A stretch of DNA of 51,808 nt from Desulfatibacillum alkenivorans DSM 16219 (GTDB taxonomy: Bacteria > Desulfobacterota > Desulfobacteria > Desulfobacterales > Desulfatibacillaceae), in NCBI RefSeq assembly GCF_900142135.1, contig NZ_FQZU01000030.1, forward strand, positions 1-51,808, in the 5' to 3' direction. This document shows positions 8,552 to 18,149 of this stretch, one piece after another (position 1 is the first letter of the stretch; each line of letters begins with the position of its first letter). A model generated the notes under the pieces. The model was given only the letters and a program-made list of their open reading frames with translations. It was not told the DNA's origin and searched no databases. The translations under genes and the position numbers were made by a program.

Positions 8552-9312
8552 GCTTCCTCCCGGTACCCATGGGAAAAGCTCTTGTTATACAGCAGGGACT
8601 GGGCGTTTCCCTTGGCGTCCAGAAACGGGCCCACAATGATCAAAGCCAGACGGTTGATCTTGTTATCTTCCATGATCCCGGCCATTTTGTCCACGGTTGT
8701 GAGGATGATGTTTTGCTCCGGATGACTGACCTTGTAAGCGATGGCGCAGGAAGCCTGCTCGCCGTAGGTCTTGGAGAGGATGTCCGCCACCTCGTCTGCC
8801 ATGCTCGCGCTCAAGTAGATGGCCAGGGAAGCCTTGTGCTCGGCCAATGAAAGAAGGGATTCCTTCTCCGGCACCGGGGTGCGGCCGGAAATTCTTGTGA
8901 AAATGAGCGTCTGGGAGATGTTGGGCACGGTGTATTCCGCCTTCAGCTCGGCGGCTGCGGCAAACGCCGCCGTCACCCCGGGGATGACTTCATAAGGGAT
9001 TTCTCGTTCGTCCAGTTTGGCCATTTGCTCACGCACGGCGCCGTACAAGGACGGATCGCCGGTATGCAGCCGGACAATTTTTTTTCCTTCGCTCCAGGCC
9101 TGGGCCATCTTCTCCACCATTTCGTCCAGGTGCATGCCCGCGCTGCTTTCCACTGCCGAGCCGCTCTTCGCCCATTGGAGCACAGCTTCCGGAACCAGCG
9201 ACCCGGCGTAAAGGATGTAATCCGCGTTTTCCAGGGCTTTCATGCCCCTGACCGTGATGAGGTCCGGCGCTCCCGGGCCTGCACCCGTAAATATGACGGG
9301 ATGTTTTTCCAT
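8548..9312 (-). CDS. cbiF: Cobalt-precorrin-4 C11-methyltransferase
   Basis: Tetrapyrrole methylase of 254 aa that methylates C11 using SAM. It begins with the SAM-site glycine motif FTGAGPGAPDLITVRG, followed by YAGSLVPEAVL, HTGDPSLYGAV and IPGVTAAFAAAAEL, in the order expected for CbiF/CobM. It lies between cbiET (1-bp gap) and cbiG (4-bp overlap). Confidence 0.95.
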   Translation of the reverse strand: MEKHPVIFTGAGPGAPDLITVRGMKALENADYILYAGSLVPEAVLQWAKSGSAVESSAGMHLDEMVEKMAQAWSEGKKIVRLHTGDPSLYGAVREQMAKLDEREIPYEVIPGVTAAFAAAAELKAEYTVPNISQTLIFTRISGRTPVPEKESLLSLAEHKASLAIYLSASMADEVADILSKTYGEQASCAIAYKVSHPEQNIILTTVDKMAGIMEDNKINRLALIIVGPFLDAKGNAQSLLYNKSFSHGYREEA

Positions 9313-9313
9313 A

Positions 9314-10531
9314 TTATTTTCCTTTTTCTCCCATTATAATCCACACGGGGTTCAACGCCTCCATGCGCCTGCCCCATGGCATGTTTTTGGATTGACTGAT
9401 CTGGGCCTGGGTCAGGCTGACCGCAAAACCCTTTTCCTCCAGTAAGGAGACGGCCTGATTCAGGGTTTCCAGCAAAACCGTGTTGATCACGATGTTTCCC
9501 TCATGATTCAAAGCCTGCATGGCTGCGCCCAATACATCAGAGAGGCCTTTCCCTCCGCCGCCGATGAACACCCGATCGGGCCGGGGTAAACCGTCCAGGC
9601 CTTCCGGCGCATCCGCCTGGAGAACGGATAGATTTTTCACATTGAATCGCTCTGCATTGGCCTGGATTTGCCCTACCCGCGCTGGGTTTTTCTCCACGGC
9701 GTATACAAAGCCCCGGGGCAAAAACAACGCGGCTTCCAGACCCACGGAGCCGCTGCCCGCGCCAAGGTCCCAAAGGATATGGGCAGGCTCCAGTTGCAGC
9801 ATGGACAAGCTGAGGGTTCTAACCGGCGCCTTGGTAATCAACCCTTTTTCGTGAATGAACCAGTGATCCGGGGTTCCAAGCCGCAAGGGGCCGGGAGGAT
9901 CGGATAGGTCCCCTTTTTGAAGCACAACCACGTTGGGCTGGGCGAATGCAGCGAAATCAAAGGCGCATGGATCGATTTGCGATACCTTTTCCTCGTCATC
10001 GCCCAGTTTTTCCAGCACCCGCATGTTCCAGGAATAGCCGTGCTTTCTAACAACCTCTGCGATGACTTCCGGGCTGTTGGCCGGGTCGGTGAGCACGCAC
10101 AACAAGTCGTGCTCATCCATGGCTTTTTTCAAGGGAGACAAGCCCTTTTTACCGTGCAGGCTGACCCAATAAGCCTCCTGCCAGGGCAGGTTCAGCCGGG
10201 CGAAGGCAGCGGCCATGCTGGTGACGTTGGGGTGGATGACCACGTTTTCAGCGCCCAGGCGGTTGATGAGCGTCTTGCCGATGCCGAAAAACAGCGGATC
10301 GCCCGAGGCCAGCACAACCACCCTTTTATCCGCCATGCTTTCCTTAATGAAATCAACCAGTTCGGATATAGGGCCGGCAATCTCCCGTTTGATAGCATCC
10401 ACGCCTTCAAAAGACTCCAAATGCCTTTTGCCGCCAACCAGCACCTGGGCCTGTTGGATGATTTCCAGGTGCGTCTGGGTGAGATCCCTGGGCGACAATC
10501 CCATGCCGACTACTTGAACCCGGTTACTCAT
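9314..10531 (-). CDS. cbiET: Cobalt-precorrin-7 C5- and C15-methyltransferase, decarboxylating (CbiE-CbiT fusion)
   Basis: A 405-aa fusion equivalent to CobL. Residues 1 to about 200 are CbiE (VVGMGLSPRDLT, LASGDPLFFGIG); residues from about 215 are CbiT, a class I SAM methyltransferase with LWDLGAGSGSVGLEAAL and FIGGGGKGLSDVL. It methylates C5 and C15 and removes the C12 acetate carboxyl. The ATG at 10531 overlaps the end of cbiD by 8 bp; the frame is open further upstream but runs back into cbiD. Confidence 0.95.
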   Translation of the reverse strand: MSNRVQVVGMGLSPRDLTQTHLEIIQQAQVLVGGKRHLESFEGVDAIKREIAGPISELVDFIKESMADKRVVVLASGDPLFFGIGKTLINRLGAENVVIHPNVTSMAAAFARLNLPWQEAYWVSLHGKKGLSPLKKAMDEHDLLCVLTDPANSPEVIAEVVRKHGYSWNMRVLEKLGDDEEKVSQIDPCAFDFAAFAQPNVVVLQKGDLSDPPGPLRLGTPDHWFIHEKGLITKAPVRTLSLSMLQLEPAHILWDLGAGSGSVGLEAALFLPRGFVYAVEKNPARVGQIQANAERFNVKNLSVLQADAPEGLDGLPRPDRVFIGGGGKGLSDVLGAAMQALNHEGNIVINTVLLETLNQAVSLLEEKGFAVSLTQAQISQSKNMPWGRRMEALNPVWIIMGEKGK

Positions 10532-11630
10532 GAGTTTGACTCCCTTCCATGGAATCAAAGGCCATATTACCCTCAAAGTCGAATATGATCGCCCGGATTC
10601 GAGACTTTCCATCGCAAAAGCCGGACGCGGATTTGATCATATGCTCCCCCACCCGTTCCAAAACCTTGGGATGGTCAGGATAAACCATGCCGAAAGCATG
10701 GCGGGCCGTGTTGGCCCGGGCGACTTCCCCGGCCAGGGCATCATCCTCTGTAAGCTCCCGCACATGCCCGGCCAGCCAATCCATGGTCAGGCTGGACTTG
10801 GATGCATGGGTGTGGGGTATGCCCTGGGCCATTTTCAGGGCTTTGCCGAAAAAAACCGCCAAGGTGGTTTGGGCCAACTGATTTTTTAACACGCCCTGCA
10901 TGGACATTTGAAAAAAATCCCCAATCTGGATGAACGCCTCTTCGGGCAATTCCTTAAAAAAGGCCTGGGCGTGCTTTTCGGTCCGGCGCCCGGTGGTCAA
11001 AACCACGTGGTCCGAACCGCAGGCTTTGGCCACGGACAGGGCCGACTCGATGGCGGCGATGTAGGCCTCATGAGACAAAGGCTTGACCAGCCCCGTGGTG
11101 CCCAATATGGATAGGCCGCCCTCAATGCCCAGGCGATGGTTCAGGGTTTTTTTTGCCAGCTCCCGGCCGTTTTCCACAAAAATCTCCACGCTGACGCCCA
11201 AGGCGTTTTCGCAAAAAGCCAGGGCCTGTTCAGCGGACTGCCGGATCATTTGCCGCGGCCCCAGGTTGATGGCCGGCTCTCCGGGCGGGATTTCCAACCC
11301 CGGCTTGGTGACCACGCCCACGCCCTGGCCGCCGGTTATCTTCACCTCGCCAGGCTCCTTGATCAGACAAACTTTGGCGCCGATCCGGGCTTTGTGGGTG
11401 ATGTCCGGGTCGTCTCCCGCGTCCTTGATGATGACCGCCTCGGCCTGGCCGTTTTCAACAAACACGGAATCCACAGGAATTTGCATGGATTGGCCGTTCA
11501 GCAAATCCACCTCCACAAATCCGGGCGCCTCCCGGGTCAGCAGATGCAGCAAGGCCGCCTTGGAAGCTGCAGCGGCGGCGGTTCCCGTGGTGAAACCCTG
11601 TCTCAGTTTCTTTTTTTCCTTAGCCTGCAA
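10524..11630 (-). CDS. cbiD: Cobalt-precorrin-5B C1-methyltransferase
   Basis: CbiD (368 aa) methylates C1 in the anaerobic route. The N-terminal signature RQGFTTGTAAAAASKAAL is diagnostic, and VVLTTGRRTEKHA is a second conserved block. It appears to start at a TTG (11630) that overlaps the stop of the gate-domain gene by 11 bp. Confidence 0.95.
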   Translation of the reverse strand: MQAKEKKKLRQGFTTGTAAAAASKAALLHLLTREAPGFVEVDLLNGQSMQIPVDSVFVENGQAEAVIIKDAGDDPDITHKARIGAKVCLIKEPGEVKITGGQGVGVVTKPGLEIPPGEPAINLGPRQMIRQSAEQALAFCENALGVSVEIFVENGRELAKKTLNHRLGIEGGLSILGTTGLVKPLSHEAYIAAIESALSVAKACGSDHVVLTTGRRTEKHAQAFFKELPEEAFIQIGDFFQMSMQGVLKNQLAQTTLAVFFGKALKMAQGIPHTHASKSSLTMDWLAGHVRELTEDDALAGEVARANTARHAFGMVYPDHPKVLERVGEHMIKSASGFCDGKSRIRAIIFDFEGNMAFDSMEGSQTHE

Positions 11631-12678
11631 ACCAGTAAACCGCTCCTGCCAAAATAATGCTAGCCACCCGAAACCCCTGGCCCATCAACAGCATTTGCAG
11701 GCCCATACCGGGGGAAAAAATGCCCATGTAACGGGGCAGTTGATGCCTGATCGCCCGAATGGGAAAAGCGATGATGTTCCCCAAAAGCAAGGCGATGACG
11801 GTTTGCTTGACCGTGATGCTTCCCGCGTCCATCAAGGCGCCGGCGGCGGCGAAACCGGCCGTAAACTCCGAGGCGAAGCTCAAAACCACCACGCTTAACG
11901 ATTCCACCGGGATGAAAGCCTGAACCGCAAACCGGGTCATAAGGGTTTCCAACGCGTCAAAGGCGCCCGCAACGGTCAAGACGTAAACCACCGTATAAGT
12001 CGGGACCACAAAGGCGACAACCCGTACAAACCGGCTTGGAACCTTTGCCTTAAGCCCTTCCCAAAAGGGTTTTTTCTTTTTGCGGGAGGCGGGCTTTTTT
12101 ACCTGCTCATCGAAATTCTGCTCGCCCTTGTTTTCCGGCTTCATGAAAAAATGCCCGTAGGACGCAAACAGCGCGGTCCTTAAGCAGGTCGCCAAAAAAG
12201 TCAGTAAAAAATACAGCAATCCGGCCGTTTTGGTCAGCGGAACCACGATGAAAAAACTCACGGGCAGATGCAGAAAATAAGCCGGAAACTGATTGATGAA
12301 ATTGGTCAGGAACAACTGCCGTTTTGTGATCCGCTCTTCCTTGTAAAAATCCAAAAGCATGGCGTTGGCCGACACCCCGGAGAAAAAAGCCGCTGTAAAC
12401 GCCGCGCTGCAGTGGGCGCCCAGATTGGCGAAGCGAAACATGGGCGCTGCCAAAAACCCCAGCTTCTCCGTCCAGTTTGTGGAGTCAATGGCCTGAGCCG
12501 CAACCAATCCAATGCTGACGAACAACAAAAGCCGGGCAAGGGGCAGCAGCAATTTGGAGGGAAGTTTGGCGGCTTCCAGGCCATCGACGGCCATGAGCCC
12601 CACGCCGAGCGCTGCAAAGGTTATTAGCAGTCCAATGGCCAGGGCTCTGGGGTTATTGTTCTTTTTTCTGCGCGACAA
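11620..12678 (-). CDS. Gate-domain (nucleoside-recognition-like) membrane protein in the cobalamin operon
   Basis: A 352-aa polytopic membrane protein with roughly 8-9 hydrophobic segments. Features reminiscent of the gate/nucleoside-recognition family are GAHCSAAFTAAFFSGVSANA in the first half and SFASEFTAGFAAAGALMDAG in the second, a repeated G/A-rich loop. A lysine-rich cytoplasmic linker (KPASRKKKK) separates the halves. The start seems to be TTG at 12678, 26 bp inside the end of cbiL, and the end overlaps cbiD by 11 bp, so it is translated as part of the cbi operon. That embedding suggests a role in moving cobalt, a corrinoid or an intermediate across the membrane. The substrate cannot be read from the sequence. 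Confidence 0.72.
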   Translation of the reverse strand: MSRRKKNNNPRALAIGLLITFAALGVGLMAVDGLEAAKLPSKLLLPLARLLLFVSIGLVAAQAIDSTNWTEKLGFLAAPMFRFANLGAHCSAAFTAAFFSGVSANAMLLDFYKEERITKRQLFLTNFINQFPAYFLHLPVSFFIVVPLTKTAGLLYFLLTFLATCLRTALFASYGHFFMKPENKGEQNFDEQVKKPASRKKKKPFWEGLKAKVPSRFVRVVAFVVPTYTVVYVLTVAGAFDALETLMTRFAVQAFIPVESLSVVVLSFASEFTAGFAAAGALMDAGSITVKQTVIALLLGNIIAFPIRAIRHQLPRYMGIFSPGMGLQMLLMGQGFRVASIILAGAVYWFAG

Positions 12679-13390
12679 AATTCTTGCTCTTCTTGGAGAT
12701 AATCAGGGTCCAGTAATTGGGGGCTTTTTCGCGAAAAACGTTGATGTCGGTGATGATCTGCTCGTCTTCCAAGCCGCATTTAACCACGCCTACGCTGTTT
12801 CCGTCCATGCCCGCCTCGCCCAAAGACTGGGCGATGTCTCCGGCGTTCTTGTAGGCTTTGAGAAAGACCACGTTGTCGGCGTGATCCGCTACCTCCCGAA
12901 ACCGCCCTCCCCCGTTCACGCCGGAAAGCAGGGTCAGGGATTCCTCCCCTTCCACCAAAGGCGTGTTAAGACGGGAGGCCGCCGCCTGATACGACGTGAT
13001 GCCGGGCACGGAGACCACGGCAATGTGCGGCGCCAGCCGCTGGATGTTCTTCAGCACATACCCGAATGTGGAATAGGTCATGCAATCCCCAAGGGTGATA
13101 AAAGCGGCGTTCCTGCCCTCTTCCAGAACGGCGATGATGTCCAGGGCGTTTTTCTCCCAGGCCTTTTCCATGGTTTCCATGTTCTTGGTCATGGGAAAAG
13201 GGATCATCTCGACCGGGACGGACTCCTTAAGATGGGGCTTTGCGATCTCCACGGCCTGGCTATGGGAGTTCTTTGTGGAGGATGCAGCGAACACCACGTC
13301 CACTTCGCCCAGAATGCGGGCCGCTTTGAGGGTTATGAGGTTCGGGTCTCCCGGCCCAACGCCTATTCCATATAGGGTTCCTGGATTCAT
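12653..13390 (-). CDS. cbiL: Cobalt-precorrin-2 C20-methyltransferase
   Basis: SAM-dependent tetrapyrrole methylase of 245 aa acting directly after cobalt insertion. YGIGVGPGDPNLITLKAARI is the SAM loop, and LGDCMTYSTFGYV and VPGITSYQAAASRL are CbiL/CobI blocks. It begins with ATG 1 bp after cbiC and overlaps the membrane protein gene by 26 bp. Confidence 0.95.
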   Translation of the reverse strand: MNPGTLYGIGVGPGDPNLITLKAARILGEVDVVFAASSTKNSHSQAVEIAKPHLKESVPVEMIPFPMTKNMETMEKAWEKNALDIIAVLEEGRNAAFITLGDCMTYSTFGYVLKNIQRLAPHIAVVSVPGITSYQAAASRLNTPLVEGEESLTLLSGVNGGGRFREVADHADNVVFLKAYKNAGDIAQSLGEAGMDGNSVGVVKCGLEDEQIITDINVFREKAPNYWTLIISKKSKNFVAQKKEQ

Positions 13391-13391
13391 A

Positions 13392-14009
13392 CTAAGTCCT
13401 TTCGCGCGCGATCAATGCCAGGGCGTTGATCACGCTGACAGCCACGTTGGAGCCGCCTTTACGGCTCAGGTTGGAGATGTAGGGAATGTCGGTTTTAATA
13501 AGAGCCTCCTTGGACTCCGCCGCATTGACAAATCCCACGGGCAGGCCCACCACCAAGGCGGGCTTGGCGGCGCCGCTTTCGATCAGGTCCAGAAGATGCA
13601 GCAAGGCAGTGGGCGCATTGCCCACCGCGTAAATGCCGTTTTCCACCAGGGCGGCGCCTTTTTCCGCGGCCACGTGGGCGCGGGTCAGGCCTTTTTCCTT
13701 GGCTTCCTTGCCGACTTCCGGGTCAGTCATGAGGCAGGAAACCGTGCAGCCAAAAGGCGCCAGGTTGTCCTTGCGGATGCCCACCCTGGCCATGTTGGTG
13801 TCGGTGACGATGGCGCAGCCGCTTTGAATGGCCCTGACGCCCTCCTCAATGGCTTTGGGATGGATTCTCACCATGTCGATGTATTCAAAATCCGCCGAGG
13901 TGTGGATCATCCTGCGGACAATCTTCCATTCGTCCAGGCCGAATCCATGATTTCCGGCCTCTTCGTCAATAATTTCAAAGCTCTTCTCTTCGATTTCATG
14001 GGGCAGCAT
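13392..14009 (-). CDS. cbiC: Cobalt-precorrin-8X methylmutase
   Basis: CbiC (205 aa) moves the C11 methyl group to C12, giving cobyrinic acid. The catalytic histidine lies in RRMIHTSADF, followed by CAIVTDTNMARVGI and a C-terminal VVGLPVGFVNAAESK block, all in the family order. The ATG overlaps the stop of cbiA by one base. Confidence 0.96.
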   Translation of the reverse strand: MLPHEIEEKSFEIIDEEAGNHGFGLDEWKIVRRMIHTSADFEYIDMVRIHPKAIEEGVRAIQSGCAIVTDTNMARVGIRKDNLAPFGCTVSCLMTDPEVGKEAKEKGLTRAHVAAEKGAALVENGIYAVGNAPTALLHLLDLIESGAAKPALVVGLPVGFVNAAESKEALIKTDIPYISNLSRKGGSNVAVSVINALALIARERT

Positions 14010-15379
14010 CAGCGGTTTTTCCTTTCTTTTTGATACTCAAGACAAGCCTGCACAAAGGCCTGGGGCGCCTTGGGCTGGCTCATAAAATGCAAGTGCAGGT
14101 AGCTGCCCAGGCAGCGGTTCACCTGAAACCCGTCCACGCTTCGGGCGCCGCCGGACCGGTCAACGGCGTCGTAAACCGACTTCCGGCCGTGTTCGTCCAG
14201 TTGGGAGTAGTGAAACTCATGCCCCCTGACGCACAGGCCGGCCTCGCCCAGGACGGTTTTTTGATTAAAGGTGACTTCCCGGTATCCTAAGGCCCGTAAC
14301 CGGGAGGACATGCGGCAGGTCAGGTCAAAGCACCCGATCATGGGGTGCTCCCGGCCGTCCAGGTCTTCCAGGGTTTTGCACAAAACCATAAAGCCGCCGC
14401 ACTCGCCGTAGATGGGCATGCCCTCCTGGCACGCCTGTAAAATTTCCTCTTTCAACGCCGTATTTCTTGCCAACGCCTCGGCGTGAAGCTCCGGATATCC
14501 TCCGCCCAAATACAGGCCGTCCACATCTTCGGGCAGGCCAGAGTCTTTCAAAGGGGAAAATTCCACAATCTCTGCGCCCCAGGATTCCAGCAACTCCAAA
14601 TTCTCGGAATAATAAAAGCAAAAGGCCTGATCCCGGGCCGCGGCCATGCGTACGCGAGGCGCTGCTTTTTCCATCTGAGGAGCGGGTTCCAAAGCAATAT
14701 CCGGCAGGGACGCAAGAAGATGGTCCAGGTCCAGGTTGTTCTCCACCAGGTCGGCCAGGGCGTTTTGGATGCCCGGGTCAAGGCCGTGGTCTTCGCTGGT
14801 GACAAGCCCCAAATGCCTGGAGGGGATGGATATGTCCTCGTTCCGGATAACGCCGCCCAGGCAGGGCATGGCGACTTTGCCTTCCAGGGCTTCCTGCAAA
14901 TAGCGGTAATGGGTGGGGCTCCCGGCTTTATTGAACAAAACGCCGGCGAATTGCAGGTCGGGATCAAAATTTTCAAAGCCCTGAACCACGGCCGCTGCGC
15001 TTCGGGCCATGCTCCTTGCGTCCACAACCAAAAGCACGGGCAGGCCCAGCCACTTGGCCATCTGGGCCGTGGACCCGGCTTCGGTTCTGCCGTCGTATCC
15101 GTCAAACAGGCCCATGACGCCTTCCACCACGGCGATGTCTGCATTAGCGGCGTTTCTTAGCAAGATATCCAGGCTGCATTCCCGGGGCAGCATCCAGCCG
15201 TCCAGGTTGCGGCTTTGCACGCCTGTAATCGCGGTATGGTGGCCGGGGTCGATGAAATCCGGCCCCACCTTGAATGGCGCCACGTTCAAACCGCGCCGGC
15301 GCAAGGCGGCCATGAGGCCCAGAGTAATAGTGGTCTTGCCGCACCCGCTATGCACGCCCGCGATGACGATTCCCTTCAT
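14009..15379 (-). CDS. cbiA: Cobyrinic acid a,c-diamide synthase
   Basis: ATP- and glutamine-dependent amidation of side chains a and c. The 456-aa protein has an N-terminal P-loop (GVHSGCGKTTITLGL) with FKVGPDFIDPGHH, and a C-terminal glutamine amidotransferase domain with the cysteine in YGECGGFMVLC and a histidine near GHEFHYSQL. ATG at 15379 overlaps the btuF stop by ATGA, joining uptake and synthesis genes in one transcript. Confidence 0.96.
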   Translation of the reverse strand: MKGIVIAGVHSGCGKTTITLGLMAALRRRGLNVAPFKVGPDFIDPGHHTAITGVQSRNLDGWMLPRECSLDILLRNAANADIAVVEGVMGLFDGYDGRTEAGSTAQMAKWLGLPVLLVVDARSMARSAAAVVQGFENFDPDLQFAGVLFNKAGSPTHYRYLQEALEGKVAMPCLGGVIRNEDISIPSRHLGLVTSEDHGLDPGIQNALADLVENNLDLDHLLASLPDIALEPAPQMEKAAPRVRMAAARDQAFCFYYSENLELLESWGAEIVEFSPLKDSGLPEDVDGLYLGGGYPELHAEALARNTALKEEILQACQEGMPIYGECGGFMVLCKTLEDLDGREHPMIGCFDLTCRMSSRLRALGYREVTFNQKTVLGEAGLCVRGHEFHYSQLDEHGRKSVYDAVDRSGGARSVDGFQVNRCLGSYLHLHFMSQPKAPQAFVQACLEYQKERKNR

Positions 15380-16308
15380 TGCACGCCTCCTTTGCCAAAG
15401 GCTTCGGGATACAGGATTTCCCCGATAATCCGCACGCCGTCCAACAGCGCCGCCGTTGGCCGGGAAACCAGCCTTTCCTCCACGATATAAACCTGGCCCT
15501 CGCGCACGGCTTTGATGATTTCAAAACCCGGCTCGTTGATGATCATGGAAAGGGTGGGCTGGTTCATGGCGCCGTCCTGGGAGAGAAAGACATCGATTTC
15601 ACTGGCTTTGGATAAAATCCGCTCCTTGCCGTAATAGGCGATGTTGGTGCCTCGCACGGAGGTTGCGTCCGCCGCCGCGTTTACGCCTCCTGCGGCTTCC
15701 AGGGCGTAAACGGCCATGGAGCCCGGCGTGAAGGTCCTCATGCGGTCGTGTATGGCCTCGAAATAAACCCGCTTCTTATTAGGCAGGGCGTCGGAGATTT
15801 TTCTGATCCGGGCGATCTCTTCCTTGAAACGGCTGACCATTTCCCGGGCCTCGGCGGTCTTCCCCGTAAGCATTCCCAAGGAAACCCAATACTCGAACAT
15901 TTCCTCCACCGTGGACGGCTGAAACGAAGCCACCGCGATCCCGGCCTTTTCCAGGCCCTCAATAAGCCTGGGATATCCATGGTTGATCATAGGACGCGTA
16001 AAGACCAAATCCGGCTTGTACGCCAGGAATTTTTCCAGACCGTCGTGGTAGGAAAACACGGCTTTGCCTTGCCAGTGGTCGCTTGGGCTGACGCCGATTA
16101 TTTCCTCGTCCAGGCCGAGATTCCTCAGGTTATCGGTGTGAGCGCCGTATAAAGAGATGATCCTTGTGAACGGAGCCTTAACCTGGAGCGAAGCGCCGGT
16201 GTGATCCTGCAGCACAAGAATATCGTCATTCTCTGCAGCCTGAACAAAACCCGCCGAAAAAACAAGGCAGACAATCAAAATCGCTGTATTAACAAAAAAT
16301 CGAATCAT
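15376..16308 (-). CDS. btuF: ABC transporter periplasmic corrinoid/cobalt-chelate-binding protein (BtuF-like)
   Basis: Secreted substrate-binding protein of the helical-backbone (BtuF/FepB) class, 310 aa. A signal peptide covers about residues 1-24 (hydrophobic stretch ending VQAAEN). The two-lobe fold is suggested by RIISLYGAHTDNLRNLGL early and LAYKPDLVFTRP in the middle. It is directly followed in the transcript by cbiA and preceded by the ATPase and permease genes, so a corrinoid or a metal-tetrapyrrole is the likely ligand; other siderophore-like ligands cannot be excluded. Confidence 0.88.
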   Translation of the reverse strand: MIRFFVNTAILIVCLVFSAGFVQAAENDDILVLQDHTGASLQVKAPFTRIISLYGAHTDNLRNLGLDEEIIGVSPSDHWQGKAVFSYHDGLEKFLAYKPDLVFTRPMINHGYPRLIEGLEKAGIAVASFQPSTVEEMFEYWVSLGMLTGKTAEAREMVSRFKEEIARIRKISDALPNKKRVYFEAIHDRMRTFTPGSMAVYALEAAGGVNAAADATSVRGTNIAYYGKERILSKASEIDVFLSQDGAMNQPTLSMIINEPGFEIIKAVREGQVYIVEERLVSRPTAALLDGVRIIGEILYPEAFGKGGVQ

Positions 16309-17078
16309 TACAAAAACACCACCTGCTTGCGCTGAATGGTTTCGTCAAAATATACTTTGGATTTCACCTCAAACACCGCTTGAATCACCGGCTCGGTCAG
16401 AATGTCATCCACCGGCCCGTGGGCGGCGGCCTTGCCGTTTTTCAAAAACAATAGGGACTGGCAAAACCGGGCCGCCAGGTTGATGTCCTGCATCACGCTG
16501 ATGACGGTCAGGCCCGCCTCCCGCACCTTGTCCGCCGCCAGCCTCATGAGAGCCAGGGTGTGGCGGACGTCCAGATTGGAGGTGGCCTCGTCCAGAATCA
16601 GGGTTTCGGCGTTCTGGGCCAAAGCCCGGGCGAAAACCACCCGCTGCCTTTCCCCGCCCGAAAGCTCCGTGACGTTACGCTGGGCGAAATCCCTGGTCCC
16701 CGTGGACTCCATGGCCTCTTCCACCATGTCCCAATCCTCCTGGGAAGGCGCGCCGAACCGGCCTATGTGGGGATACCTGCCCATCATCACCACCTGGGCC
16801 GCGGTAAAGGGAAAATTCACCCGAAAATCCTGGGGAACCAAAGCGCATTTCCGGGCAAGCTCCCTGCGGGCTGCTTTGTCCACGGCCCGGCCTTCCAGAA
16901 AAACCCGGCCTTTGTTGGGCTTCAAGTGCCCGGAGATTAAATCCAGCAAGGTTGTTTTTCCGCTGCCGTTGGGCCCAAGCACGCCATGAAACAAACCGGA
17001 CTCCAACTCCAGGCTGACGCCCGACAACACGCTCCGGTCGCCATAGGAAAACCATATGTCCTGCAACTCATGCCCCAT
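16308..17078 (-). CDS. btuD: ABC transporter ATP-binding protein (BtuD-like)
   Basis: Cytoplasmic ATPase subunit, 256 aa, of the iron-siderophore/cobalamin importer family. Walker A is GPNGSGKTTLLDL, the signature is LSGGERQRVVFARAL, and Walker B is ETLILDEATSNLD. It overlaps btuF by one base and follows btuC by 4 bp, so it belongs with these subunits. Confidence 0.93.
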   Translation of the reverse strand: MGHELQDIWFSYGDRSVLSGVSLELESGLFHGVLGPNGSGKTTLLDLISGHLKPNKGRVFLEGRAVDKAARRELARKCALVPQDFRVNFPFTAAQVVMMGRYPHIGRFGAPSQEDWDMVEEAMESTGTRDFAQRNVTELSGGERQRVVFARALAQNAETLILDEATSNLDVRHTLALMRLAADKVREAGLTVISVMQDINLAARFCQSLLFLKNGKAAAHGPVDDILTEPVIQAVFEVKSKVYFDETIQRKQVVFL

Positions 17079-17082
17079 GCGC

Positions 17083-18117
17083 CTAAAACCCGGTCTTTTG
17101 GGAAAATCCCCGTTTAAACACGTAACAGAAAAAAGGCCCGCCTATGAGCGCGGTCAATACGCCGATGGGCAGTTCCGAAGGAAGCACGGCCCGGGTGAAT
17201 GTGTCGGCGCACAGCAATAATACGGCCCCCGCCAGTAACGAAGCGGGCATGAGCCTCTGATTGTCCGCACCCAATATCCCACGCATCATGTGGGGCACCA
17301 AAAGCCCCACAAAACCGATGATGCCGGAAACCGAAACGCACACCGCAGCTATCAGCGAGGCGGCCGCCAGCAAAATCAAACGCGATTTTTTTACGTCCAC
17401 GCCCAGGGAGGCGGCGGCCCGGTCTCCCAAGGCCATCAAGTTCAAATCCCGTCCAAAGCACAGGCAAATGAAGGCGCCCGCACTCACAAAGGCCAGCACC
17501 AATCCTGCATCGGCCCAGGTTTTGGAAGCAAAACTGCCCATGAGCCAAAAAATGATGACCGACACCCTTTCGTCCGCCACGTATTTTAAAAAGCTGATTC
17601 CAGCGGATAAAATGGCGGCCACGATAATCCCTGAAAGAATCAGGTTGTTGGAGGAATATCCTCCCACCGAGTTCGACAAGTACAAAACCACCGCCAAAGT
17701 TATCAGCGCGCCGGCAAAGGCGCACATTCCCACGCTAAGGCCCTGGAAATGGATCATGTTGAACAAAAAAGCGATGCAGGCCCCAAAAGCGGCGCCCGCG
17801 GAAATGCCCAGAGTGTAGGGATCGGCCAGGGGGTTTTTCAAAATTCCCTGAAAAACCACGCCGGAAAGGGACAGCCCGGCGCCCACGATGGCCGCGGTAA
17901 AAATCCTGGGAAGACGCACGTCCCAGACCACGGCGGAAATCAACGGATCGACCCCGGCGCCGCCGGCAACCCGCTCCCAGATCACAGCCAATACCTGCCT
18001 GTAAGGCACGGACAAAAAGCCCATGCCGGCGGACCCAACAACCACGCATCCCAAAATCGCCGCCAAAACGGCGATGATGAGTGCGGGGGATTTTGCTTTG
18101 TCCATTTTAACCGGCAT
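17083..18117 (-). CDS. btuC: ABC transporter permease (BtuC/FecCD family)
   Basis: Integral membrane permease of 344 aa with about ten hydrophobic segments. Family signatures are GVVFQGILKNPLADPYTLGI and the C-terminal IIGFVGLLVPHMMRGILG, which contacts the ATPase. It is the first of the btuCDF trio and lies 32 bp after cbiK. Cobamide or cobalt-tetrapyrrole uptake is inferred from its neighbours. Confidence 0.93.
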   Translation of the reverse strand: MPVKMDKAKSPALIIAVLAAILGCVVVGSAGMGFLSVPYRQVLAVIWERVAGGAGVDPLISAVVWDVRLPRIFTAAIVGAGLSLSGVVFQGILKNPLADPYTLGISAGAAFGACIAFLFNMIHFQGLSVGMCAFAGALITLAVVLYLSNSVGGYSSNNLILSGIIVAAILSAGISFLKYVADERVSVIIFWLMGSFASKTWADAGLVLAFVSAGAFICLCFGRDLNLMALGDRAAASLGVDVKKSRLILLAAASLIAAVCVSVSGIIGFVGLLVPHMMRGILGADNQRLMPASLLAGAVLLLCADTFTRAVLPSELPIGVLTALIGGPFFCYVFKRGFSQKTGF

Positions 18118-18149
18118 GAGCTATATTTCCTTTATACGTCAATCAGCCT

